From Azorinus chamasolen (lineage: Eukaryota; Mollusca; Bivalvia; Cardiida; Solecurtidae): 64,000 nucleotides of DNA. This document shows positions 12,137 through 21,896 of this stretch, in pieces; within the stretch, counting starts at the first letter, position 1; every line of letters starts with the position of its first letter. The stretch is taken from assembly GCA_963576725.1 (NCBI GenBank), contig OY755242.1:26905858-26969857 (forward strand), in the 5' to 3' direction. A model generated the notes under the pieces. The model did no database searches, was not told the DNA's origin, and worked only from the letters and a program-made list of their open reading frames with translations. The position numbers and the translations under genes are program-made.

Positions 12137-12371
12137 AACCCTTTACTACATATTTGCCCATAATACGCCTTTTCTACGCCTTTACAAACAGAGTAGACCC
12201 AGATCATACGGCTACTGTAGGAGCGCTCTGACCAGGATCTGCTATGTTTGCTTATGATATAATATAGATAAGACTCTAGAGTTTCTGTCATGGCCATGTC
12301 CACATGCTGATATAACAATTAATCTAATTATCATTCATGATGTCATTAGTGTTAAATGCTAAAGGTTTAAC
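12137..12371. mobile_element. TTAA-flanked hairpin MITE, T3 type
   Basis: Begins TTAACCCTTTACTACATATT and ends AAGGTTTAACCC. Internal hairpin ACAAACAGAGTAGACCCAGA / mirror ending CTGCTATGTTTGC. A matching copy lies at 47487-47730 in unit B. Confidence 0.65.
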
Positions 12372-12447
12372 CCAAATGGAGAGCATCAAGAGTACAGTAG
12401 TGGTTGTATGTTATTTAACTTAATAGTAGACAATGACTTTCAAGAAC

Positions 12448-12987
12448 GTTTAAACTTTACTTGATAGACCTGTAACTCTTTATTTTGTATAGAAATTTAC
12501 ACTTAACCTTTACTTGATAGAGCTTTTAACTTTTAACCCTTAATTGATAGAGATTTTAACCTTAACTTGATAGGGCTTTCAATCCTTACTTGTTACAACT
12601 CTTAACCTTTACTTGGTAGAGCTTTTAGCCCTTACTTGATAGAACTTATTGCCCTTTACTTGATAGAGCTTTTAACCCTTACTTTAAAGAGCTTTTTACC
12701 GTTACTTGATAGAGCTTTTAACCCTTACTTGATAGAGTTTTTAACCTTTGCTTAAAAGAGTTTTTTGCCCTTACTTGAAATAGCCTTTAACTCTTACTTG
12801 AAAGAGCTTTTAACCCTTACTTGATAGAGCTTTTAACCTTTACTTGATAGAGCTTTCAATCCTTACATGTTACAGCTTTTAGCCCTTACTTGATAGAACT
12901 TTTAACCCTTACTTGATAGAGCTTTTAACCCGTACTTGATAGAGCTTTTAGCCCTTACTTGATAGAGTGTTTTTGCCCTTACCTTTG
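12448..12987. repeat. Minisatellite, about 22-bp unit (unit A)
   Basis: Tandem array of a unit close to TTAACCCTTACTTGATAGAGCT, roughly two dozen imperfect copies. The array at 47789-48246 in unit B has a different internal structure with a ~51-bp higher-order unit. Confidence 0.9.
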
Positions 12988-13195
12988 GTTTATAGACTGT
13001 CTAATTAACATTTAATTGATAGAGATGCTTTGTCGGTACTGTATGAGCTTAGACTAATCAATGTCTGCTCTGTTTGCTTATGAACTAATATAGAACTGTG
13101 TATACAGCTTTCATCATGGTTAAAGCTCCCCTGTTCATTTTGTCATTATAGATATTCGGGTAAGTAATATTCATACACTCATTATATTTTACATG

Positions 13196-13402
13196 TACAG
13201 TATAACCTCCCTTAACCGGAATTCTCGTAGAGAAGAATTTAGATATTTTGGACAGGTGACTGCTTAATGCAGGGTGAAAGTCATGCAGAAAGCTCCTCTA
13301 GGAGCTTTCTGCATGACTTCCACCCTGCATTAAGCTGTCACCTGTCTCCAAGACCGATATTTATACTAAATTTAACGTCCGGTTAAGAGAGGTTTTACTG
13401 TA
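13196..13402. mobile_element. Pogo-like palindromic MITE (P2), insertion specific to unit A
   Basis: Perfectly TA-bounded palindrome with ends CAGTATAACCTCCCTTAACCGG and apex GAAAGCTCCTCTAGGAGCTTTC. The empty site TTTTACCTGTATATTCAG in unit B (48447-48464) shows insertion with TA duplication. Confidence 0.85.
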
Positions 13403-13535
13403 TATTCAGAACTACTTTATGTGTATCATTTTAATTAATCCACATCGGAGATGGTAGTCACACTGCTATGTAGTTTATAATTACGCTATTTAAAGTCTTG
13501 AGCACGGAAGTCGATGAACAGTTATGACCTCTGGA

Positions 13536-13784
13536 TTAACCCTTTCCCTGTTCTATATTTAGTCCAAATTTCAATACTTACTGAATATTCATGGAAAATG
13601 AGTTATAATGAAATATGGAATGTGTAATATTGTAGCCATTTTAGAAAATAAAGAAACATATCTATCAAATTCTACTAGCAAACAGAGCAGACCCTGATCA
13701 GACGGCTCCTCTAGGAGCCGTCAGATCTGAATCTCCTCTGTTTGCAGATGCGTGAAAACACGTTTATATGAGGGAATGGGTTAA
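13536..13784. mobile_element. TTAA-flanked hairpin MITE, T2 type, insertion specific to unit A
   Basis: Begins TTAACCCTTTCCCTGTTCTA and ends GAGGGAATGGGTTAA. Apex hairpin GACGGCTCCTCTAGGAGCCGTC at 13698-13719. The unit B empty site (near 48579) has a single TTAA. Confidence 0.85.
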
Positions 13785-13809
13785 TTAAACAATTTGTACC
13801 GAGTGTGCC

Positions 13810-13890
13810 TTAAAAATGACATATGCAAACAGTATAGACCCATATTAGAGGGCCTCTGAATGAACCTTCAGATCAGGGTTTGCATTGTTT
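13810..13890. mobile_element. Hairpin fragment of the TTAA superfamily
   Basis: Arms GCAAACAGTATAGACCCATA and the complement ending GTTTGCATTGTTTGCC; matched at 48618-48695 in unit B. Ends not identified. Confidence 0.5.
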
Positions 13891-13943
13891 GCCTTACAGA
13901 CCGATATTGATGGTCGCTCAAGACAGGTTCTGCTGTATCCATA

Positions 13944-14267
13944 TACAGTTGAACTTCGATATCTCGATCTCGGATAACTCGACATACGGGATAACTCGAA
14001 CTAAAAGATCGGTCCTTCCAAAATCTTACAATACATAATTGCTCTAAAAGGTATCACTACGCATATCTAGAAACACATTTTACAGCTTAATGCAGTTCTA
14101 CAGTAACTCTGAAAGCTCCTGCAGGAGCTTTCAGCATTACTGTAGACCTGCATTAAGCTATAAACTTGATAAATTGTCCAGATTACAAATCGCTTAACTC
14201 GAACTTCTGTTATCTCGAACTAATTTATATAGTCTCTTGAAGTTCGAGATATCGCAGTTCAACTGTA
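13944..14267. mobile_element. Pogo-like MITE (P3), insertion specific to unit A
   Basis: Ends CAGTTGAACTTCGATATCTCG and the exact reverse complement, with TA at both sides. The centre has AATGCAG arms around apex GAAAGCTCCTGCAGGAGCTTTC. The empty site is at 48738-48750 in unit B. Confidence 0.85.
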
Positions 14268-14304
14268 TCTATACATATATCAGGTCATGCTATGCGTGAT
14301 AAAG

Positions 14305-14560
14305 GTCAACCCGTGTATGTTTAGTGTCCCTCATATAAACGCCTTTTCACGCAATTGCAAATAGGGTAGACCCAGATCAGACGGGTCCTGAATCAGCCGT
14401 CTGATCAGGTTCCGCTGTGTATGCTTTTGAAATTACAGTTTCTACCAATACAAAAAAGGTCTGTGTATATATGCAATTATACAAATTCAGCTAAACACTA
14501 TTCAGTGATGTCAATATTTCTTACGTGATAATTCAAACCGGAAAACTGTTAATAGAGGCA
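14305..14560. mobile_element. TTAA-superfamily hairpin MITE, old copy
   Basis: Hairpin AGGGTAGACCCAGATCAGAC / GTCTGATCAGGTTCCGCT preceded by CATATAAACGCCTTTTCACG. The same copy is at about 48785-49025 in unit B. Confidence 0.55.
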
Positions 14561-14750
14561 TAGATAAAGATTTATACAATGTAAATCCAGAGCGGCAGAG
14601 TACTCCTGAAGGAATCTACTACTGATCAAGGCATACACTGCGCTGCTAAGGAATCAATTTGCAAAAGGCAGTGTCGATATCCGGAGATATTCAGACATTT
14701 GTAAGCAGTGGTGTGTAGTATTGATCTGAGTCTGCTCGCTTTATAATATA

Positions 14751-14943
14751 TACAGTAAAACCTCTCTATAACGGCCACTAAATTACATTAAGTATTATGT
14801 GTTAAATGCAGGTGGCTGCTTAAAGCAAAGTGAAATTAAAACAAAACTCCTATAGGAGCGTTCTGTTTTACTTAAGCAGTCACCTACCCTAAATACCAAC
14901 TACTTAAACAATTTAGTGGCCGTTATAGAGAGATTTTACTATA
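14751..14943. mobile_element. Pogo-like palindromic MITE (P1)
   Basis: Ends TACAGTAAAACCTCTCTATA and TATAGAGAGATTTTACTATA, apex CTCCTATAGGAG. The orthologous copy at 49218-49424 shows it predates the duplication. Confidence 0.8.
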
Positions 14944-16395
14944 TTTAGATATTGATGAGTGTATATCTGGATCAGACGCCGCTCTTCTATCACTTGTCTG
15001 GTTCTACAGTTCTGCTACACATGTCACAGTAATTTGCTATTTTTCTACCGAATGAGAACAGAAACGGAATAAAAACGTTCCCGTGTCTATATTTAAACAT
15101 GCTAAGCATGGCAAACAGCTTGGAACCAGCGGATACTCTGACTAGTTCGGCATTTTATCAGCATTCAGGCTGTCCGACACACGGTCAGCAGTTTCTATAA
15201 CACTTGAAAAATCGAAACTATGCATAAGTGACTCTACATGAAAATGTAATAAACATCAAAGTTCAACCGGGTGTGTGTTTTATTATCGCAAATCGGAATC
15301 AGGATTACAGATCATGATTGTGATTCGGTCGTTCTTTTTTATCGAACCACGAACATGTTCTCTAATCAGACTAATCAAGCTCTGACCTGGATTAAAATCT
15401 AATCATAATCAAAATTGCGGAATATACACTAACACTAGAGGAGGCACACCATTCTAGAAATGGTTATTGGAGGTATTTTCTATTTGTTCTCGAAGTAAAA
15501 TATGTTCTTAACATATTTTTATTTTATTAGATCTAGGCACACCCAATGAATATTTTCTTTTGTGAGATGAACGTTTCAGCGGCCATGTTTAATGCAACAT
15601 GTCATATCAAACAGTTTTAATACCATAGCAGCCGTGGTTAAGATTGTGTGTATAATAAAAATCATGATTTAGGAAATAAAACACACCCCTGATTAGGTCA
15701 TTCGTATCGGATTGGTTTGAGCCAGCTGATTACCTACAACGTCAACCCATTTGTGGCCGTGTCCCATGAGAATGGCATAGGCAAACAGTGATCAGGGTCT
15801 GAACTGCTTGCTGGACCCTTCAATGTCAATGGCCTATTCCAGCATAAAGTGTGTTTGCTCTACACATTGTACAAGGTGAGTCTAAAAGTATAGTAATCAA
15901 TGTGTGATTCAGGTTAAAACGTCTCGAGAAATACAACGTTCGTTGTGACACGTTTTGCCTGTTATAAACCAACATAACGCAGTCTTAAGTTAAGATGTGA
16001 CATACATTCATGTAAAGGTAAGCAATGTACATTGCAATCTGTTTCGCATACTTGACTTACATACCTTAAGTACGACACGTATTTCTAAAACAATGTTTTA
16101 AAAAGTGACATTAAAAACGTTTTAGATAGATACGCAATGCCCATTTAATTGTCGTTTTATCATGATCAAAACTATTTCACATTCATAATTTTGATAAGGG
16201 TGTTTTTTGGAAGTACTAAATACTTTGCATTTGTAAACAGACGGCATGTCTGCGTGCTAAAGGCAATTTTGTCTGGGGTGTATATTTTGTACATACATTT
16301 AGAGGCCATAGTAAAACTGCAGTAAGATAAATGTGTTCTAAAAGAAAACTTACTGATTTAAACTAGATGTCTTAAAACGCAGGAGGTCTGCGTGT

Positions 16396-16485
16396 GTGAT
16401 TACCTATGCAAAATGTTTGGATCCAGATGAGACGCTGAGTTACTCGGCATGTCATCAGGGTCCAAACCGTTTGTCATCCTTAATT
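16396..16485. mobile_element. TTAA-superfamily hairpin, T4 type
   Basis: GATTACCTATGCAAAATG then the hairpin TTGGATCCAGATGAGACGCT with mirror arm. The better preserved copy is at 50470-50555 in unit B. Confidence 0.55.
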
Positions 16486-16848
16486 CATTTTGGTAGGACA
16501 TACCGATTACACAGTGAATATACCAATTTAGTGGGTATGACATTCTGTAGAAATAACTGGCATAGCTTTGGAGCGCTCTGTACTACGTGTGCATTGCATT
16601 TAAAACTGTTGTGGGTGAAAATTCTGTAGAAATAAGTTTCATAGCAGGCTCAAGATTAATGTTAAGTACATGTGATGCAGACATCGCCATTAAGAGCTCT
16701 GTGTTACGTGTAATTTGCATTAAGCTACCATCAGTTATACTGTGCAGACTAATACTATATGGTCGCTTTAGAGAGGTTTTACTGTTAACGTCTACTGATA
16801 CACCACCAAGCCTATACATGCACCTTCTAGAAACAGATATATAAACAT

Positions 16849-16905
16849 ACGAGGGTTGTTCGAAAAGTTTCGGGACAAGTGCTGTAATTTTTTTATTTGT
16901 GAATA
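16849..16905. mobile_element. Solitary mariner-type inverted-repeat end
   Basis: TACGAGGGTTGTTCGAAAAG followed by TTTCGGGAC resembles one terminus of mariner-family elements and is absent from the matching site in unit B. No transposase and no clear second terminus were found. Confidence 0.4.
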
Positions 16906-17666
16906 TTTTTCTATGAAATGGTGACATTCTTTCTTGCCTTAATATTCATGGAGTAAAGGGTTAAATCTTTTGCAAACTGTTCTGTTTGCTTGTGTATTTT
17001 ATGGATCTGAGTTTACCACTGTGGAGTCATCCCTGTTCTACATCCCATTTTATTGATTATGTCGTCCATGAATAATAATGAGACGATAAACCTAATACTT
17101 ACAATGCTAAATTTTCAAATGGACTATTTCAAAAGTCATACAGGTCAAGCTTACTGTAAATATTTAGGGAGTTTGCTATAGAACAGTGTAATCTGAAAAA
17201 CAGTGCAAACGTCCTCTAGGACCCTCTCATCTGGGCCAACACTGCTTGTTCCCTTCATTGTATGGGTTAAACACAGAAAGGGTTAACAAACAGTTAACTT
17301 GAAAACAGTCAACTTTTGTATGCTGTGCAAATTGATTTTGCAAATTTTGTTAATTCCATTCTCAAAATACAAATTTCTGTACAAATTACAAAAGGTCATT
17401 TCTGTATAAAAACTTGTAATGAAAGTGCCGAGTTGCACGTCGTCTTATATGTAGTCAAGTAATCAGAATGTCACACTTCATTAAAGTCGAACCATATATC
17501 CCACAATGCATTGTCTCTAAACATACGGTTATTGCTACAAATGTCAGTTAATAAAAGCGGTGTTCAACCTATTTGACCTGGAACTCTTGTCATAATATTG
17601 GTCACCCAATTTATCCCCACATGTATTCCCAGTGTGTTGAAAAGAAAGGTAGTCATACCATGTACA

Positions 17667-17874
17667 TACAGTAAAACCTCTCTATAACGACCACTAAATT
17701 GCGTTAATTAGTTGGTAATTTGGGCAGGTGGCTGCTTAAAACAAGTTGAAAGTGAAACAGAACGCTCATATAGGAGCGTTATGTTTTACTTTCTCCTTGC
17801 TTTAAGCAGCCATCTGTCTTTAACATAAAAAAATTGATGTAATTTAGTGGTCGTTATAGAGAGGTTTTACTGTA
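17667..17874. mobile_element. Pogo-like palindromic MITE (P1)
   Basis: Ends TACAGTAAAACCTCTCTATA and TATAGAGAGGTTTTACTGTA, apex GCTCATATAGGAGC. Counterpart at 52191-52395. Confidence 0.8.
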
Positions 17875-18565
17875 CATACCAGAGAGGTTTGCACTGTTTG
17901 TTATATGGTTTGTTTTCAGTGGCCACCTCGGTCAAACAGTTCTTATAGAAACTAAACACCCCTCTAATTGAAAATGAAATTAATTTACAAATTCAGCACA
18001 CAACTCTACCTCTGCCCTCAAAACAAGACTTTAAGTAAAAGTTGAAAACAGTCAAACAGGGAGAGCCACGAGAAGATTTTAGTTTTTTGGCTGGCGATTG
18101 CTTACTGAAGATTGAAAGTCGTGTAGACAGGTGCTCGTTTGCCGTACGCTGCCACCAGTCCGGCACTGATACGTATTTGAAGGTTCGGCTAAAAGGCAAT
18201 TAACTGTACATATTTGAACGAGCTGTTATAGGAGCGACTGGCGATGAAAACCAAATGGACTAGGTAAGAGTGACATGTTTAACACCCCTCACACCCGTTT
18301 ACAAACATGGAGACATTTGCCGACATAGAGAAAGAAACATCATGTGTGTGTTACTAGATCATGTGCTCGAGCTATGTAATCTAGAGTGAAGAAGAATAGT
18401 ATCTACATGTGTGTAAATTAAACAACAACGACGTCAAATTCATCCCTGAAGACGGGGCACAAAGTACAACACTACGACCCGGGCTATAGCTACAGGAGGT
18501 GAACTGAGGTACAACTATACATGAGTGTAGGGTAGAAGAAAAACGTTATTGTAATACTTCACACA

Positions 18566-19116
18566 ATGGATGCACTAGTGTATATTGTATTAGGACTTAT
18601 GGTACTATACTTTTGCCTAAAACGAAAGGCAAAGGAAAACAAATATCTGGACCAAAGGCGTGGCCAATAATTGGAAATGTGTTAGATATGAAAAAAGGAC
18701 TCGTTCATGAAGTGTTCGCGAATATGGCCTTAAAGTATGGAGATATATTTCAGGTCAAACTTTTCGGCCAGTCCTTCATTGTTTTGAATATAGCAAAAAT
18801 GGTTCGTACAGCATTTTGCCTTGATAAGTATGTAAAAGTGATGAGCGATCGGGTTGGTTCGTTTTATGGAAACTCCACTCTTTTTGGAAGTAGCGCCCTT
18901 GGATTAATGCCAAAAGCATATGGGTCGTCCCACTCAGAATTAAGGATGGCATACACGAGAGATTTGCATGTCTATGGCGACGGGCGAAAGCAATTCGAGG
19001 CTTTGGTTTTGTCGGAACTGAAGAAGCTAGTAGTCAAGATCGAAGCATATAAAGGGAAATAATTTGATAAGGTGGGTGTTCTGAAACGTTCCTTGAGCAA
19101 CATATTGTCGATATTA
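18566..19116 (+). pseudogene. Cytochrome P450 pseudogene, exon 1 only (unit A copy of the plus-strand CYP)
   Basis: Aligns along its length with the intact exon at 53098-53652 but is 4 nt shorter. The net deletion lies after codon 22, shifting the frame just behind the membrane anchor. A second lesion changes a Glu codon to TAA near 19060. The original ATG and the GTAAGT donor at 19117 survive, and about 100 bp of intron 1 still matches. No exon 2-6 homologue occurs before the next gene starts at 21.9 kb, so it is also truncated. It lies head to head with CYP copy A. A shorter frame from 18613 covers most of the exon but lacks the anchor and cannot yield a P450. Confidence 0.9.
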
Positions 19117-19216
19117 GTAAGTGCGTTGATCTTTATTTGTAACTTATATCATTCAGAAAACAGTTTGTATCTGTATTCTTCAGTTGCTATTAAAGTATAC
19201 ATGTATGTGACGTAAT

Positions 19217-20650
19217 ATTTACAAGGTTTGCGTCCTCCTTTTTACAATTTAATAAGCCCTCCACATTCCAGAAAAGTATGCACAACACCCCCTGAAAATC
19301 CTATTTCTTTACACACCTGACATACAGAGTGTCGTATGCTAGCCACGTCTCCTTACTATTATCTATAGTCTTTCATAATTGGTAAAAGTTGTTTCCTCAT
19401 TTGTACGACCTGTTTCTATTCTTTTTTCTGTTCAGTTTGGTTCTAATTTAAAATATTATTTCGTTTTCTAGCATGAAGAATAGCGTTTTGTGTTTTTCAA
19501 TGGAGAACATAGTGAGCTTTATTGATACCTATTTAAAATATGCTTAAAAGAGAAAAACATCGCTAGAAACTCATCATGACAATATTCTAGATTGAAATAT
19601 AGAATAATAACTCGATAGAATTGTGAATTCTGGTTAATTTAACACATTTGTCTATGTTATAGTAAATTCAGTGGCGTTAAGGAGCTTTTTAGAAACTTGA
19701 AAACAACGTATTACAAAAAGCATGAAACTATATATACATTCAAAAGTACATAAAACATTTGACTGCTAAAATTAACACAGAGTCAATCCGCAATATTCAA
19801 ATTAATTTTTAAAACAAGACAATTTAACTTACAACGAACACAAAACATAAGTTAGAATATTACTAAAACACCATCTAACAAGAAACGGTAAGGACACAAG
19901 ACAAAACATAACAGGACGCATATCAAGACGAAACACATTAAACATTAAGCATATTAAACAACAAAATTGACCGTAGGCTGAAAGCAGGAGTGCCGCCTTG
20001 GAACGGCCAGCAACCAAAATAATGTCGCACTGAGCTTATAACGGGTAGGAAGCTAATTGACTTTAGAGGTAATAATCATAGTGTGTTGATCACAAGATCA
20101 AATATCAATAACCCTAACATTTTCCAAGATACATGTATATGTTCAGCACAAACATTATGTGAAAATGAGAGAAGGTATAACGCTATTTCACCTGTCCTGT
20201 TGACTGACAGAACGTAATGTAATACGTCAAAATATGTAATTATACACACTCTGTATCAATATGACTTGGGTCAGCGAGAAACGAAGGAACTAGCATGTAA
20301 ACTAGGCCAATGAATTATGGTCATACAATTTGCGTTAACTTCAGAAAGCGCGGTGTAAACAAACTACAGTAGGTCCCCGATATTTCGAATACTGACACAA
20401 GTATCTTTATCGGTTTCTAAGACAATTGGATGGTTAATGCTATGTGAAGGGAATGCAGAACGCTCCTCTAGGTCTGGTGAGCAGACACCTGTCGAAGGAA
20501 TGTTCTATTTATCACAATTTTTTCAAAAAAGTGATTTCTCCAGAAGGGTCAAAAGGCGTCAATATGTGGGAATAGATTAAACTAAGAAGACATTCGGACG
20601 TTCGGAAAGCCGGAAAAGTACAATGCAATGTGTCTCAATGACATATAAAT
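19217..20650. other. Junction between duplicated units A and B; no gene
   Basis: Homology of unit A to the plus CYP intron ends near 19217, and homology of unit B to the left edge of the window starts near 20490. The segment holds a fragment of the dispersed CCGCCTTGGAACGG repeat (about 19900-20045) and a damaged pogo-like piece with AGAACGCTCCTCTAGG (about 20380-20490). Nothing coding is seen. Confidence 0.6.
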
Positions 20651-20857
20651 ACAGTAAAACCTTTCTATAGCAGTCACTAAATTGTGTTATTTAGTTTATA
20701 TTTAGGGCAGGTGACTGCTTAAAGCAATGTGAAAATAAAACAGAACGTTCCTATAGGAGCGTTCTGTTTCACTTTCACCTTGCTTTAAGCAGCCACCTGC
20801 CTTTAACACAAAATAGTTGATGTAATTTAGTGGCCGTTATAGAGAGGTTTTACGGTA
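20650..20857. mobile_element. Pogo-like palindromic MITE (P1)
   Basis: Ends TACAGTAAAACCTTTCTATA and GTTATAGAGAGGTTTTACGG, apex GAACGTTCCTATAGGAGCGTTC; TA-bounded. Confidence 0.8.
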
Positions 20858-21384
20858 CCACTATTCGGCGTCTCATCAGGATCCAAGCTGTGTGACGCTC
20901 GGTCAACAGTTTCTCAAACACCTCTACGAATCAGAATTAATTAACACATGCAACAGATAAGAATTATGGAAGACATAACTTTTTCTGCTCGATAAGGAGT
21001 AACCATTATCTTGTTGATCTCGACATAATTGCCATTTGAAAATACATGTAGTACATTACCATTATGCATTTACCATGTAAGATGCAATCACAACTTTGTT
21101 TTCTCGACTTTCCGCAAACGAACACAACACTGTAAGTGACCACTATGTCCAACGACTACCCGATATGAGTCATTTATCTACAGCCAGAAATACGAGTCAT
21201 TTAAATACAGCCAAATAAACAAACTGTGCAAATCTATACACTTGAGTTTACGTGATACTGAGGTCCAGATAAGGTGCGTAAATTAAAGTATTTTAAAGAA
21301 TTACACCATCATGTCTCTACCAAACCCTATCTAGTTAACTCAGTAGTCACAACACAGGATTTGGTGGACACGGAAATCTTGAAA

Positions 21385-21545
21385 ATCAGGTGGTTTCTTA
21401 ATACAGGGTAAAGGTAATGCAGAAAGCGCCTAACACCGCCTATAGTAGCTTTTTGCATTACTTTTAACCTGTATTAACCTACAACCTGTCTTACAGACCC
21501 TTATAGACATCATTTTGATGGTCGCTTAAGACAGGTTCTGCTGTA
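21385..21545. mobile_element. Pogo-like MITE fragment, left part lost
   Basis: Arms CAGGTGGTTTCTTAATACAG and CTGTATTAACCTACAACCTG with right end CTTAAGACAGGTTCTGCTGTA. The same right-end type recurs at 21833. Confidence 0.55.
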
Positions 21546-21663
21546 TCTGGGTACGCACATTTGTCCGTGACTCAAAGTCGCTAAATGATCATTAATTTCT
21601 GAAACATTACCTTCGTATTTTATGTATGACAGGTTGATTGTATGTTGTCCAAATCCAATAGAA

Positions 21664-21833
21664 ATACAGTAGAGCGACTTTGAATTTATTGAGCACAAAA
21701 ATCATAAAAACAGGTGATTGATTAAAACAGGGCTATAGGAGCTTTCGGCATTACATTCGACATGCATTCAGCTACAACCTGCCTTAAAGACCTCTTTTTG
21801 ATGGTCTCTTAAGACAGGTCCAACTGTATTTTA
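21664..21833. mobile_element. Pogo-like MITE, degraded
   Basis: Starts TACAGTAGAGCGACTT and ends CTTAAGACAGGTCCAACTGTA; the central hairpin is partly deleted. Confidence 0.55.
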
Positions 21834-21896
21834 TTTGTTTAATCTCTAAGCACCGTTACACAGTTAGAGTGTTTCCATGTCCGAGGTGCAATACTA

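Larger units (their letters stand above)
10675..18565. other. Intergenic region between divergent P450 genes, unit A
   Basis: The 7.9 kb between the start codons of the minus-strand CYP and the plus-strand CYP pseudogene. It should contain both promoters, but no TATA box or other core element could be called with confidence. It is composed mainly of MITEs and one minisatellite, listed separately; stretches between them (for example 15000-16390 and 17880-18560) are unique-looking DNA conserved with unit B but without coding signal. Confidence 0.65.

Noticed and set aside
12448..12987. TTAACCC-rich array as interstitial telomere repeat
   Set aside because: Unit is ~22 bp and not (TTAGGG)n/(CCCTAA)n; only the first bases resemble it.
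10675..18565. Regularly spaced palindromes as a CRISPR array
   Set aside because: Repeats are whole MITEs with different ends, irregular distances and TTAA/TA duplications, in an animal genome.
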